This document shows, piece by piece, positions 52,894-61,718 of a stretch of 64,000 bases of DNA (position 1 is its first letter; each line of letters begins with the position of its first letter). The notes beneath the pieces were generated by a model. It was given only the letters and a program-made list of their open reading frames with translations. It had not been told where the DNA came from and searched no databases. The position numbers and the translations under genes are program-made. The stretch is from an uncultured Bacillota bacterium (GTDB taxonomy: Bacteria; Bacillota; Clostridia; Peptostreptococcales; Anaerovoracaceae), in the NCBI GenBank assembly GCA_949287095.1, contig CASEFA010000005.1:59406-123405 (forward strand). The letters are read 5' to 3'.

Positions 52894-53958
52894 TTATTCT
52901 GCCTTGAATTCCTTCCAGTAGCTGCTGTACATGTCGTCGCCTTCAGCGCCAAGGCTCTTTAATACTTCGCATCTTGCCAGTATCTCGTCTGCAGGGAACA
53001 GATACTGAAGCTTGTCCTCGTCCCCTTCCAGCATTTCCATTACGCCCGTGTTAGGAATGGAATAGGTCAGGTATTCGTAATTGGTTATGGCGTTTTCCTT
53101 TTCAAGCATGAAGTTTATCCACGCTTCGGCATTTTCCTTGTTCTTCGCGGTCTCAGGAACTGCCCACATGTCGAGGAACTGCTCGCTTCCCTCCTCAGGA
53201 ATTACGAAATCCAGATCCGGATTAAGATCCTGGCTGTAGAGAATTTCTCCGTTCCACACTACGGCGATGTTGGCCGAGCCGCCTATTACCATATCCCTTG
53301 CGGAATCGTTGGCGTACTTGTAGACGAGAGGCTTCTGCTCCTTAAGGTATTCCACCGCTTCGGAAAGCTCGCTTTCGTCCATAGTGTTAATGGAATATCC
53401 CTTAGCCTTGAGAGCCACGGCTATGGTGTCCCTTAAGCTGTCGGGCATAACTATCTGGTCCTTGTACTTTTCATCCCAGAGGTCGTTCCAGGAGGTTATG
53501 GAGCCCTTTTCAATCTCCGCGGTGTTGTACATGATTCCCATGGTTCCCCAGGTGTGAGGTACGCTGTACTTGTTCCCCGGGTCAAAATCCGCAGCTATCT
53601 CCATGTACTTGGAATCGATATTGGAAAGGTTGGATAAGTTGTCCTTGTTCAGCTCCGCAAGGAGTCCCTCTCCTATCATCTTCTCAATCATGTAGTCGGA
53701 CGCGCAGATTACGTCGTAGTCTACGGAGTTCTTGGAAATTACGGGATACATCTCCTCGTTGGTGTCAAAAGTGTCAAGTACCACGGATATTCCCGTCTCC
53801 TCTTCGAACTCGTCTATGAGGACGGTGTCAATATAGTCTCCGAAGCAGTAAACTCTTACCTCGCCGTTTTCGCCCCCTTTGTCCCCGCAGGAAGAAAGGC
53901 CCGCCGCAGCGGTAAGGCACATGAGAGCCGCAAGGGCGGCAGCAATTTTCTTCTTCAA
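52894..53958 (-). CDS. potD: Spermidine/putrescine-binding lipoprotein
   Basis: A 354-residue extracytoplasmic binding protein with signal and lipobox LSSC, then the PotD opening VRVYCFGDYIDTVLIDEFEEETG. Polyamine-site features include the SDYMIEKM region and HTWGTMGIMYNT, and late GSANIAVVWNGEI. It overlaps the stop of potC as ATGA. It delivers putrescine or spermidine to the PotB/PotC/PotA importer encoded upstream. Confidence 0.93.
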   Translation of the reverse strand: MKKKIAAALAALMCLTAAAGLSSCGDKGGENGEVRVYCFGDYIDTVLIDEFEEETGISVVLDTFDTNEEMYPVISKNSVDYDVICASDYMIEKMIGEGLLAELNKDNLSNLSNIDSKYMEIAADFDPGNKYSVPHTWGTMGIMYNTAEIEKGSITSWNDLWDEKYKDQIVMPDSLRDTIAVALKAKGYSINTMDESELSEAVEYLKEQKPLVYKYANDSARDMVIGGSANIAVVWNGEILYSQDLNPDLDFVIPEEGSEQFLDMWAVPETAKNKENAEAWINFMLEKENAITNYEYLTYSIPNTGVMEMLEGDEDKLQYLFPADEILARCEVLKSLGAEGDDMYSSYWKEFKAE

Positions 53959-54731
53959 TTTCTCGCTCCTTTCCTGTTCTGTACCACGTTGGATATAACC
54001 AGAACCACCAGAACTATAACGAATATAACTGTAGACAGGGCGAACAGTGTCGGCCTGATTCCAACCTTTACCTGGCTGTATATGAGTGTCGATATGGTGT
54101 TGATTCCTGCCCCTCTCGTAAAGTGGGTTACGACAAAATCGTCAACGGACATGGTGAAGGCAAGCAGAAATCCCGAAGTTATTCCCGGCATCAGGTCGGG
54201 AAGTATGACCTTTCTGAACGCGTAGGCAGGCGTTGCGCCAAGGTCTAAAGCCGCCTCGTACATATTCGGCGAAAGCTGCTTTATCTTCGGCATAACCGAC
54301 AGGATAACGTACGGTATGCAGAAGGTTATATGGGACAGAAGAACCGTTCCCCAGCTGAGTGAAATTCCGAAAACCAGAAATGTCATCATAAGGGATATAC
54401 CCGTAACTATGTCCGCGTTGAGAAGAGGTATGTTGTTGAAAGCCATTATGACCTTCTGGCTCCTGCTCCTCATTCTGCTGATGCCCAGGCAGGCTAAAAC
54501 ACCTATGACGGTGGAAACGGCCGCGGCGCATATTGCTATGGTGAACGTGTTCCATACCGCGTCCAGTATCATCTCGTTGGAGAACATCTCCTCGTACCAT
54601 CTGGTGGAAAATCCCGTCCATATGGACATGGATTTGCTCTCGTTGAAGGAAAGCACCATGAGCACGCCGATAGGAAGATACAGGAACAGGAGTATTATGG
54701 CTATGTAAAGTCCTTTTAAGAATTTTTTCAT
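53955..54731 (-). CDS. potC: Spermidine/putrescine ABC transporter permease
   Basis: A 258-residue permease with six membrane helices. The ATPase-docking loop EAALDLGATPAYAFRKVILP and the SFNESKSMSIWTGFSTRWYE stretch are typical of PotC. It overlaps potB and potD by ATGA, giving tightly coupled translation through the operon. Confidence 0.93.
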   Translation of the reverse strand: MKKFLKGLYIAIILLFLYLPIGVLMVLSFNESKSMSIWTGFSTRWYEEMFSNEMILDAVWNTFTIAICAAAVSTVIGVLACLGISRMRSRSQKVIMAFNNIPLLNADIVTGISLMMTFLVFGISLSWGTVLLSHITFCIPYVILSVMPKIKQLSPNMYEAALDLGATPAYAFRKVILPDLMPGITSGFLLAFTMSVDDFVVTHFTRGAGINTISTLIYSQVKVGIRPTLFALSTVIFVIVLVVLVISNVVQNRKGARN

Positions 54732-55540
54732 ATGAGACTCGCCTCCCCGTTCTTATCGAGCCTGGAGAGAAGAGCCATGCTCAGCACTATGAATATCATC
54801 ATGACGAGGGAAAGTCCCGAGCCCAGATTCCAGTTGGAGCTGGTGGTGAATTCCTGCTCTATGATGTTTCCTATAAGGTTTATCTTTCCTCCGCCCAGCA
54901 TATTGGATATTACGAAGGTGGTAAGGGCCGGTACGAACACCATGGTGATTCCGCTTGCGATTCCCGGAACGGAAAGAGGAAGGATTATGCTTCTCAGTAC
55001 CTTTCCTTTAGTTGCTCCCAGGTCGTATGCAGCTTCTATCAGGCTGTTATCGATTTTCATCACCGTATTATATATAGGAAGAACCATAAACGGAAGGAAG
55101 TCGTAGACCATACCTAAAACTATGGCCGCCGGCGTGTTTATAATATCGAGAGCCGGAAGTCCGAGCCCCGTAAGTATACCGTTTATAATTCCGCCCCGCT
55201 CTAAAATCACCTGCCAGGCCATGGTTCTTAAGAGGAAGTTCATCCACATAGGCAGAACGAATATGAAAATCATGAAGCCTTTGGTTCCCAGCCTGCTGTC
55301 TTTGAGTATGAGGGCAAGGGGAAATGCCAGGACGAAGCATATGGCCGTGCTTATAAGAGCAAGAAGAAGGGCAAGCCACAGGGCCTGAGCGTGTTCGGCG
55401 CCCATTATTGAAACCACATTCTCTATGGTAAAAGCTCCCGACCTGTCCGTAAAGCCGTAGTATGCAATCATAATGAGCGGAATCACCGTGCCTGCGGCAA
55501 TCCACACTATGAACGGCGACGCAAAATATCTTCTAGACAT
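54728..55540 (-). CDS. potB: Spermidine/putrescine ABC transporter permease
   Basis: A 270-residue permease with six membrane helices and the ATPase-docking loop EAAYDLGATKGKVLRSIILPL. The conserved WMNFLLRTMAWQVILERGG segment is typical of PotB. It overlaps potA by 8 bp and potC by 4 bp. Confidence 0.93.
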   Translation of the reverse strand: MSRRYFASPFIVWIAAGTVIPLIMIAYYGFTDRSGAFTIENVVSIMGAEHAQALWLALLLALISTAICFVLAFPLALILKDSRLGTKGFMIFIFVLPMWMNFLLRTMAWQVILERGGIINGILTGLGLPALDIINTPAAIVLGMVYDFLPFMVLPIYNTVMKIDNSLIEAAYDLGATKGKVLRSIILPLSVPGIASGITMVFVPALTTFVISNMLGGGKINLIGNIIEQEFTTSSNWNLGSGLSLVMMIFIVLSMALLSRLDKNGEASLI

Positions 55541-56606
55541 CTATCTCTATGGCCTCCTCGTCCTTCCTCTGAGGCTTGTGCATTATCTGGATATTCTCAG
55601 GGATTACAGAGAGGCTGACCTCCGTTCCCACCGGGTAGCTGGTGGTGTTCTGGGCAAGCCAGGTGAATCCTCCCGCCTCGATTTCCATCTCGTAATGAAC
55701 GCCGATGAAGACGTTATGGCTTACAACGCCGTCAAGCTGTCCCTCTCCCGGCTTTCCGATGATGAGATCCTCAGGTCTTATGACCACGTCCACCGGTCTG
55801 TTGTTGCCGAAGCCCGTGTCGATGCACGGGAATATTCTGTCGCAGATTCTTACAACCTTGTCCTCCACCATGACGGCGTCGATAATGTTGCTGTCTCCGA
55901 TGAAGTCGGCCACGAAGGCGTTTTCCGGTTCGTTGTATATCTGCTCCGGAGTCCCCATCTGCTGGATTATACCGTTGTTCATGACCACAACCTTGTCGCT
56001 CATGGTAAGCGCCTCCTCCTGGTCGTGAGTAACGTATATGAACGTGATTCCCAGCTCGTTTTTAAGCCTTATGAGCTCGTACTCCATGTCCTGTCTAAGC
56101 TTAAGGTCAAGAGCTCCCAGAGGCTCGTCGAGGAGAAGAACCTTAGGCTCGTTCACTATGGCTCTTGCCATGGCGATTCTCTGCTGCTGCCCTCCCGAAA
56201 GCTGGGTTATCTTTCTCTTTTCGTATCCCTTAAGGTTTACGAGGTTCAGGGCGTATGCCACCTTGTCCTTAATGTACTGATCGGTCTTTCCGCTTATCTT
56301 AAGGCCAAAGGCTATGTTCTGCTCAACGTTCATGTGGGGAAACAGAGCGTACTTCTGGAAAACCGTGTTTATATGCCTCTGGTTCGGCGGTACTGCGGTT
56401 ATATCCTTTCCCTCAAAGTACACGCTGCCTTTGTCCGGGGTCTCAAAGCCTCCCACTATCCTGAGAGTAGTGGTCTTGCCGCACCCGGACGGTCCGAGGA
56501 GCGTTATGAACTCGTTTTCATTTACCGTAAGATTGAAATCCTCCAGGACAACCGTATCCTCAAAGGATTTATATATATTCCTGAGCTCGATGAGCGATCC
56601 TGCCAT
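55533..56606 (-). CDS. potA: Spermidine/putrescine ABC transporter ATPase
   Basis: A 357-residue ATPase with Walker A GPSGCGKTT, Q-loop FQKYALFPHM, signature LSGGQQQR, Walker B LLLDEPLGALD and switch His VTHDQEEA. The C-terminal third is the TOBE regulatory domain (DVVIRPEDLIIG). It is the first transport gene, 14 bp after the cupin regulator, and powers the PotBC importer. Confidence 0.95.
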   Translation of the reverse strand: MAGSLIELRNIYKSFEDTVVLEDFNLTVNENEFITLLGPSGCGKTTTLRIVGGFETPDKGSVYFEGKDITAVPPNQRHINTVFQKYALFPHMNVEQNIAFGLKISGKTDQYIKDKVAYALNLVNLKGYEKRKITQLSGGQQQRIAMARAIVNEPKVLLLDEPLGALDLKLRQDMEYELIRLKNELGITFIYVTHDQEEALTMSDKVVVMNNGIIQQMGTPEQIYNEPENAFVADFIGDSNIIDAVMVEDKVVRICDRIFPCIDTGFGNNRPVDVVIRPEDLIIGKPGEGQLDGVVSHNVFIGVHYEMEIEAGGFTWLAQNTTSYPVGTEVSLSVIPENIQIMHKPQRKDEEAIEIDV

Positions 56607-56620
56607 TTAACTTCTCCTTC

Positions 56621-57160
56621 CTAAAAGCTCGGCGGCGTGCTGACCCAGATTATCTCAGCGCCCTTCTCCGATGAAATGTAGTGCTGCCTGCCGGACTGAT
56701 AGTAAAAGGATTCTCCGGCCTTCGCCCCGTACGTCTTATTGCCTACGTGAAGAGTTATCTCTCCCTTAAGGACAAATCCGAATTCCTCCCCCTCGTGAGG
56801 AGTATCCGGGTACGTGGAGCCTCCCTTTTCCAAAGTCAGCCTTATGGGTTCCATCATGTTCTTCTGTGCGTTGGGGATAATCCATTCTATCTTGTTCTTA
56901 AGCTCTGCGTCCTCTTTCTCAAAATAGTCGTCCTCGCCGAACACCAGCTGTTCGTCTCTTCCCTCCGCAAAAAATTCCGCTATGGTAACTCCGAGGACTC
57001 TCAAAATATCCTCTAACGTAGAAATTGACGGAGAAGTGAGGTCTCTTTCCAGCTGGGAAATGAATCCCTTGGAAAGCTCAGTCCTGTCCGCCAGCTCTTC
57101 CTGAGTGAGGCCGCTTACCACCCTCAGGTCCTTGATTCTGCTTCCTATGTCAATGCCCAT
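56621..57160 (-). CDS. XRE/cupin regulator of the polyamine operon (PuuR-like)
   Basis: A 179-residue regulator: N-terminal XRE helix-turn-helix (LTQEELADRTELSKGFISQLER, about residues 18-39) and a C-terminal cupin (TPHEGEEFGFVLKGEITLHV, YYQSGRQHYISSE, about 110-175) likely to bind a small ligand. The domain order is that of PuuR and other polyamine regulators. The ATG at 57160 is chosen over an in-frame GTG six codons upstream, which lies at the ribosome binding site AAAGGGTGAG. It starts the pot operon and probably represses it when polyamine is plentiful; autoregulation is suggested by repeats in its upstream region. Confidence 0.9.
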   Translation of the reverse strand: MGIDIGSRIKDLRVVSGLTQEELADRTELSKGFISQLERDLTSPSISTLEDILRVLGVTIAEFFAEGRDEQLVFGEDDYFEKEDAELKNKIEWIIPNAQKNMMEPIRLTLEKGGSTYPDTPHEGEEFGFVLKGEITLHVGNKTYGAKAGESFYYQSGRQHYISSEKGAEIIWVSTPPSF

Positions 57161-57209
57161 TCTCTCACCCTTTCCCACTGTTCGAGTATGACATGTTATC
57201 TAAACATCC

Positions 57210-57228
57210 GGTTTAGTATTTCTAAACC
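57210..57228. promoter_or_regulatory. Candidate operator of the pot operon regulator
   Basis: GGTTTAG (57210-57216), TATTT, CTAAACC (57222-57228) is a perfect dyad about 50 bp before the regulator start. The half-site AAATACTAA recurs at 57283-57291 and 57305-57313, so three related sites lie in the same 110 bp, consistent with an XRE operator array. Confidence 0.55.
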
Positions 57229-57330
57229 TTCGCAACAACAATTATATACGTTTTTTCGGTAAAGTCAACAGTAAAGTAACACAAATACTAAATTTTTCGG
57301 TCAGAAATACTAATCATATTTTCCACACAA

Positions 57331-57376
57331 AAATCCCCCAATACAGGCCTGTCTCAGCCTGCGGTTCAGGGGATTT
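57331..57376 (-). terminator. Terminator after the amino acid ABC transporter genes
   Basis: AAATCCCC (57331-57338) pairs with GGGGATTT (57369-57376), with an inner CAGGC/GCCTG pair. T runs follow on both sides. Confidence 0.8.
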
Positions 57377-57388
57377 TTTTCGGGTTAT

Positions 57389-58108
57389 TTACTTCAGAAA
57401 GCTGCTCACAAATGCCCTTGTCCTTTCGTTCTCAGGATTTTCAAATATTTTTTCGGGACTGCCTTCCTCTATTATCTTTCCGTCCGTCATGAATATAACA
57501 TTATCGGAGACTTCTTTCGCAAATCCCATTTCATGAGTAACGATTATCATGGTCATACCGCTTTGTGCCAGCTTTTTAATGACCTCCAGCACTTCTCCTA
57601 CCATTTCAGGGTCAAGGGCCGATGTTGGTTCGTCAAAAAGTATCGCCTCAGGTTCCATAGCCAGCGCCCTCGCAATGGCCACGCGCTGTTTCTGACCGCC
57701 TGAAAGCTTTCCGGGATACACGTCAGCTTTATCCGAAAGTCCTACCAGAGCCAGAAGCTCTCCGGCCTTTTTTTCGGCTTCTTCCTTCGATAATCCCCTT
57801 ACGTGTACAGGGGCGGCGGTAATATTATTCATTACCGTCATGTGATTAAACAGATTGAAGTTCTGAAAAACCATGGCGGTCTTCTGCCGCATGTCTCTGA
57901 GATTTTCTTCAGTCACCGGAACTCCGTCTATGAATACTTCTCCGCCGTCCGGCTCTTCCAGGTGGTTGATACACCGAAGCACCGTACTCTTTCCGGACCC
58001 TGATGAACCTATGAGAGAAAGAACCTGACCGTCCTCCACTTTAAGACTTACATGGTCGACCGCTTTGAGGGTTCCGAAGTTTTTGCATAAATCCTTTACC
58101 TCTATCAT
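57389..58108 (-). CDS. Polar amino acid ABC transporter ATPase (GlnQ type)
   Basis: A 239-residue ATPase with Walker [11 protein letters not shown]-loop [12 protein letters not shown], signature KLSGGQKQR, Walker [15 protein letters not shown] and switch His VTHEMGFA. The ATG at 58108 overlaps the permease stop as ATGA and has GGGAGG upstream; a longer open frame extends 43 codons into the permease gene and is not used. It energises the amino acid importer encoded upstream. Confidence 0.94.
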   Translation of the reverse strand: MIEVKDLCKNFGTLKAVDHVSLKVEDGQVLSLIGSSGSGKSTVLRCINHLEEPDGGEVFIDGVPVTEENLRDMRQKTAMVFQNFNLFNHMTVMNNITAAPVHVRGLSKEEAEKKAGELLALVGLSDKADVYPGKLSGGQKQRVAIARALAMEPEAILFDEPTSALDPEMVGEVLEVIKKLAQSGMTMIIVTHEMGFAKEVSDNVIFMTDGKIIEEGSPEKIFENPENERTRAFVSSFLK

Positions 58109-58779
58109 ATCGCACCCTCCCAGGAAAGTTTCTTTTCTATGTATGCCACCACTTTTGAAAGCGGGAACGTGAAGCACAGGTATACTACAGCAGCGCCTGT
58201 ATATGCCGCGAATGTCTCGAAAGTGGATGCGTTCCACAGCTGTGCGCTCCTCAGGATTTCAACGACGGCAACGAAGGAAAGCACTGCCGTTTCCTTTATC
58301 AGTGTAACGAACTCATTGCCGAATGCAGGGATGGCGACTTTGAAGGCCTGAGGCAGAACTACCAGCTTCATAACCTGCTTTTTCGTCATTCCCAGCGAAT
58401 GAGCCGCCTCTATCTGTCCCTTATCCACAGACTGAATTCCGCCGCGGATAACCTCGGCCATATAAGCCGCACTGTTCAGACCGCATACTATGATTGCCGG
58501 CACTACCATATATTCTCTCCAGCTGAAAGCTATGCCGTTCTGCTGTAGAAAAACGGGAAGTCCGTATGCCATGATGAGCGCCTGTACTATAAGCGGCGTA
58601 CCTCGCACGACTTCGATATATATTTTTGCCAGGATCACCAGCACCCTGTTGCGGGATGTCCGCATAAGTGCGAATATCAGCCCGAAAACAATACCTATAA
58701 GCAGAGCACAAAGGCAGACGCCCAGTGTCATGGGCGCCCCTCTGAATGCAACTTTTATTCCTTCCAGATAAATCTGCAT
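58105..58779 (-). CDS. Polar amino acid ABC transporter permease
   Basis: A 224-residue permease of the HisMQ/GlnP family with about five membrane helices, the opening [20 protein letters not shown], the [12 protein letters not shown] loop and the ATPase-docking segment [23 protein letters not shown] single permease gene implies a homodimeric channel. It lies 15 bp after the binding protein gene. Confidence 0.93.
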   Translation of the reverse strand: MQIYLEGIKVAFRGAPMTLGVCLCALLIGIVFGLIFALMRTSRNRVLVILAKIYIEVVRGTPLIVQALIMAYGLPVFLQQNGIAFSWREYMVVPAIIVCGLNSAAYMAEVIRGGIQSVDKGQIEAAHSLGMTKKQVMKLVVLPQAFKVAIPAFGNEFVTLIKETAVLSFVAVVEILRSAQLWNASTFETFAAYTGAAVVYLCFTFPLSKVVAYIEKKLSWEGAI

Positions 58780-58794
58780 CTTAAACTACCTTTT

Positions 58795-59598
58795 CTACTG
58801 GAACCATTTTGCTACCAGTTCATCGTAAGTTCCATCCTCAACCAGCTTCGCAAGTCCGTCGTTAATCTGCGCCAGAAGTTCCTCGTTTCCCTTCTGTACG
58901 GCAAATCCGTAAGACTCTGCTCCTTCAGGCTCTCCGACTATTTTAGTCGTTCCTCCCTGCTTGGCGATATAAGTCTCTGCAACAGGTTTGTCCACGATTA
59001 CCGCATCTACATCTCCGTTCTGAAGCTGAAGCATGCAGGTATCGTATCCGTTGTTTATTACAGCCTCTCCGATTTCACCTGCTTCAGCCAGTTCGTTCGC
59101 CTTATCGGCTCCCGTTGTTCCTATCTGGCTCGCAACCCTCATATCGCTGCCTAAAGTATCGAAGCCTGTAACTGTGTCGTTATCGGCCTTGACAACGACT
59201 ACGAGAGCGCTGTCGTAGTATGTATCAGAAAAGTCAACCTTCTCCTGTCTTTCCGGATCCATGGCGTTCATACCGGCGGCGATAATGTCAGCATTGCCGC
59301 TCTGAACCGACGGAATCAGAGAATCGAATTCAAAGGCTTTATACTCTACTGTAAAGCCCTCTTCTTCAGCTATGGCGTTCATGAGATCCATATCGAATCC
59401 CACGATGTTTCCATCCTCGTCCGTAGTGTCAAACGGAGGGAAAGTAGGTTCTGTTGCAACTATATAGTGCGGGGCTTTCTCACCGTCCCCGTTCTCTGTA
59501 CTTTCACCGTCATCAGACGAACTTCCGCAACCGCCAAGGGCAAGTGCAGTCATGGCGGCTACAAGAATCAGTGCTGCGATTTTCTTTGACTTTTTCAT
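58795..59598 (-). CDS. Amino acid-binding lipoprotein, family 3
   Basis: A 267-residue extracytoplasmic binding protein with lipobox LGGCG and an acidic linker. The family 3 core is clear: HYIVATEPTFPPFDTTDEDG, VGFDMDLMNAIAEEEGF, IIAAGMNAMDPERQEKVDFS and VDAVIVDKPVAETYI. The Asp and Arg contacts expected for an alpha-amino acid are in place, and glutamine, cystine or arginine are all possible ligands. It is the first gene of the transporter. Confidence 0.93.
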   Translation of the reverse strand: MKKSKKIAALILVAAMTALALGGCGSSSDDGESTENGDGEKAPHYIVATEPTFPPFDTTDEDGNIVGFDMDLMNAIAEEEGFTVEYKAFEFDSLIPSVQSGNADIIAAGMNAMDPERQEKVDFSDTYYDSALVVVVKADNDTVTGFDTLGSDMRVASQIGTTGADKANELAEAGEIGEAVINNGYDTCMLQLQNGDVDAVIVDKPVAETYIAKQGGTTKIVGEPEGAESYGFAVQKGNEELLAQINDGLAKLVEDGTYDELVAKWFQ

Positions 59599-59757
59599 GA
59601 TAATTCTCCTCTTACAATCTATTGAATTATTTTATCTGACATATGTCCGGGTCACGTCCGACCACGTGATTGATTATACTACCTGACGAATGAATATGCA
59701 ACAGTTTTTTTATATTTATTCAGCTGAATTTATAAATTTTATATTATTCGGTAAGTC

Positions 59758-59786
59758 TTGACAAACTATGATTAGTTATATATAAT
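59758..59786 (+). promoter_or_regulatory. Consensus promoter before the DUF3793 gene
   Basis: TTGACA (59758-59763), exactly 17 bp, TATAAT (59781-59786): a perfect sigma-70 consensus, overlapped by an operator-like repeat. Such a strong promoter normally needs a repressor. Confidence 0.9.
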
Positions 59787-59817
59787 TGCGTTAATCTTAT
59801 GGTTAGTTATATCTAAC
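59771..59817. promoter_or_regulatory. Two metal-repressor-like operators
   Basis: ATTAGTTATATATAATTG (59771-59788) covers the spacer and -10 box, and GTTAGTTATATCTAAC (59802-59817) lies just after the start point. The second differs by one base from a site before the GNAT gene at 61661. The TTAG...CTAA symmetry resembles DtxR/IdeR-family metal operators. The regulator gene is not in the window. Confidence 0.6.
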
Positions 59818-59840
59818 TCGATTACCGGAAGGAATGAATT

Positions 59841-60392
59841 ATGTCAGAGGATTTGATAATACGACACTGCTCCCCCACTCTTGCGGGAATCAAGACGGGA
59901 AACATCTTTTCATGTCCCTGCCCGTGCAGGGAGGAACTTTTGAAGGATCTGTCGCGGCTAAACAGAATGCTTTCCTCTAAGGGCGTTCGCGTTCTGCCTC
60001 TCAGAATCTGCGGCGGCAGGGCTCTGATCTATCTCTACCGGCCCGGCTCGCTGAAATCGGATTTTGAGAACGGCACGGCAAGAGAGCTTCTCGTAAAGTA
60101 CGGATACGCGCCGGAAAAGCCGTCCGCCTGCATATCCCGCCTGATCCACCGGCTGCGGACCCGGGAGGATTTCCCTCACGAGATAGGTCTTTTTCTAAGC
60201 TATCCGCCGGAGGACGTCCTCGGGTTTATCCACAGCGGCGGCTGCGGTCACAAATGCTCCGGCTGCTGGAAGGTGTACGGAGATAAACAGAAAGCGGAAC
60301 AGACCTTCAAGAAATACGACTTCTGCACGAAGAGCTACGTAAGACAGTGGCAGCAGGGAAAGTCCATCGTACAGCTTACTGTAGCCGTTTGA
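59841..60392 (+). CDS. DUF3793 family protein
   Basis: A 183-residue cysteine-containing protein of the DUF3793 family: HCSPTLAGIKTGNIFSC, then KGVRVLPLRICGGRALIYLY and LSYPPEDVLGFIHSGG followed by CGHKCSGCWKVYGD. Its biochemical role is not known. Members often sit beside flavodoxin and ferrous-iron transport genes in Clostridia, and here a flavodoxin gene follows by 48 bp. GGAAGGA lies 7 nt before the ATG. The operators before it suggest induction under metal, probably iron, limitation. Confidence 0.85.
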   Translation: MSEDLIIRHCSPTLAGIKTGNIFSCPCPCREELLKDLSRLNRMLSSKGVRVLPLRICGGRALIYLYRPGSLKSDFENGTARELLVKYGYAPEKPSACISRLIHRLRTREDFPHEIGLFLSYPPEDVLGFIHSGGCGHKCSGCWKVYGDKQKAEQTFKKYDFCTKSYVRQWQQGKSIVQLTVAV

Positions 60393-60440
60393 CGGATTGA
60401 AGCTATTTCAAAGAATGTTGAAAGGAAGGTAAGAAAACCT

Positions 60441-60863
60441 ATGAGTAAAATTGCAGTTGTCTACTGGAGCGGTACAGGTAATACGGAAGCCATGGCCACA
60501 GAAGTGGCGGAAGGAGCTAAGGCAAAAGGCGCCGAAGTGACCGTTTTCACGGCGTCTCAGTTTACGGCGAATCTCACTTCAGACTTTGACGCCATCGCCT
60601 TCGGCTGCCCGTCCATGGGCGCCGAGCAGCTTGAGGAAAACGAGTTCGAGCCTATGTTCAGCGCGTGTGAGAAAACCCTTGGCGGAAAGAAAATCGCCCT
60701 ATTCGGCTCCTACGGCTGGGGCGACGGAGAATGGATGCGCAGCTGGGAAAGCAGGTGTGCAGACGACGGCGCGGTTCTCGCCTGCGAAAGCGTAATATGC
60801 AACGAATCTCCCGACGACGATGCTGCATCGGCCTGCCGCAGCCTGGGCGCAGCTTTAGCGTAG
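60441..60863 (+). CDS. Flavodoxin
   Basis: A 140-residue short-chain flavodoxin. The FMN phosphate loop is VYWSGTGNTEAMA, and the isoalloxazine contacts are in FGCPSMGAEQLEENEFEP and FGSYGWGDGEWM. It carries low-potential electrons in place of ferredoxin, typically when iron is scarce. It is the second gene of the DUF3793 unit. A 9-bp hairpin follows at 60931-60965. Confidence 0.93.
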   Translation: MSKIAVVYWSGTGNTEAMATEVAEGAKAKGAEVTVFTASQFTANLTSDFDAIAFGCPSMGAEQLEENEFEPMFSACEKTLGGKKIALFGSYGWGDGEWMRSWESRCADDGAVLACESVICNESPDDDAASACRSLGAALA

Positions 60864-60930
60864 GGCGGCAAAGGAGCAGCGGTCTCCGAAAGTGAAGTAC
60901 TCGTAATACCGGGCTTTGAAAACAAACTTT

Positions 60931-60965
60931 ACCACCTGACGCGGGAAAACGCCTGCTCAGGTGGT
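60931..60965 (+). terminator. Hairpin after the flavodoxin gene
   Basis: ACCACCTGA (60931-60939) pairs with TCAGGTGGT (60957-60965), with an inner GCG/CGC. ACAGTTTTG follows. It lies 67 bp beyond the stop and between convergent genes. Confidence 0.7.
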
Positions 60966-61009
60966 ACAGTTTTGTTTATGGCTGTGATAACGAAAAGCTT
61001 CCGCGATAC

Positions 61010-61639
61010 TTAGTGATTCACCTGATACTCATAAATCAGAGTTTTATTTCCGGACCCGTCAGGAAAAGGCTTTTCCAAAGTCTTTATAAAGCCGTGCTTT
61101 TCGTAAAACTTCCAGGAAGCCAGTGTGTTTGTCATCAGTCTTACGGTATTAGCACCGTCCACCTTTGCCCTTTCCATAAACTTTGCTGTCAGCGCAGTTC
61201 CCAAACCTTTACGATAGTCTCTTTTTGATGACAGAGCCACAAGTTCCAGATCGCAACCTGTAAAAAAAGTTTTCTCCCGTTCCTTAAGCTGCAGGAAGAA
61301 ATCGTCAAACTGCTTCTGAAAGGCGTCGGACAGATGATATCTCTTAAGATAGAATTTGAAAAACATGCGGCACCACGCTATGTAATGCCTTTTAGCGCGG
61401 TCAATATTCTTTTGATTCGGCCGGAATTTTTTGCTGTAATTTCCGGAAATGAATCCAACAATCTGATGTTCCTCCGACTCCGCCACATACGCAAAGCTGC
61501 ACTTTTCTATCAGAACCTGAGCATAGTCCCTTAAAAAAATCCTGTCCCCTTCATCTATAGGGCATGTGAAGAAGCCTTCGTAGAAACACCGTCCGCAAGC
61601 GGCTGCATCCGCTTCGTCATATCGCCTTATTGTAAACAT
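61010..61639 (-). CDS. GNAT family N-acetyltransferase
   Basis: A 209-residue GNAT enzyme. The fold is marked by FTIRRYDEADAAACGRCFYEG at the start, the acetyl-CoA loop KRDYRKGLGTALTAKFMERA near residue 143 and the closing NTLASWKFYEKHGFIKTLEK. The substrate is unknown. GGGAGG lies 6 nt before the ATG. Its promoter carries a GTTAGTTATAGCTAAC box nearly the same as the one before the DUF3793 gene, so it is probably in the same metal-responsive set. Confidence 0.85.
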   Translation of the reverse strand: MFTIRRYDEADAAACGRCFYEGFFTCPIDEGDRIFLRDYAQVLIEKCSFAYVAESEEHQIVGFISGNYSKKFRPNQKNIDRAKRHYIAWCRMFFKFYLKRYHLSDAFQKQFDDFFLQLKEREKTFFTGCDLELVALSSKRDYRKGLGTALTAKFMERAKVDGANTVRLMTNTLASWKFYEKHGFIKTLEKPFPDGSGNKTLIYEYQVNH

Positions 61640-61660
61640 ATAATGCCTCCCGTAGTTATG

Positions 61661-61718
61661 GTTAGTTATAGCTAACTTACAATGAAATAATTATATTCCT
61701 TCTTTCGCCAAATTGCAA
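61661..61718 (-). promoter_or_regulatory. Promoter with metal-type operator before the GNAT gene
   Basis: On the minus strand TTGCAA (61718-61713), 17 bp, TATAAT (61695-61690), then GTTAGTTATAGCTAAC at 61661-61676 between the -10 box and the ribosome binding site. The operator matches the DUF3793 site at 15 of 16 bases. Confidence 0.65.

Noticed and set aside
55473..56624. A 383-codon plus-strand open frame
   Set aside because: It is antisense to potA, which has all ATPase motifs and operon context.
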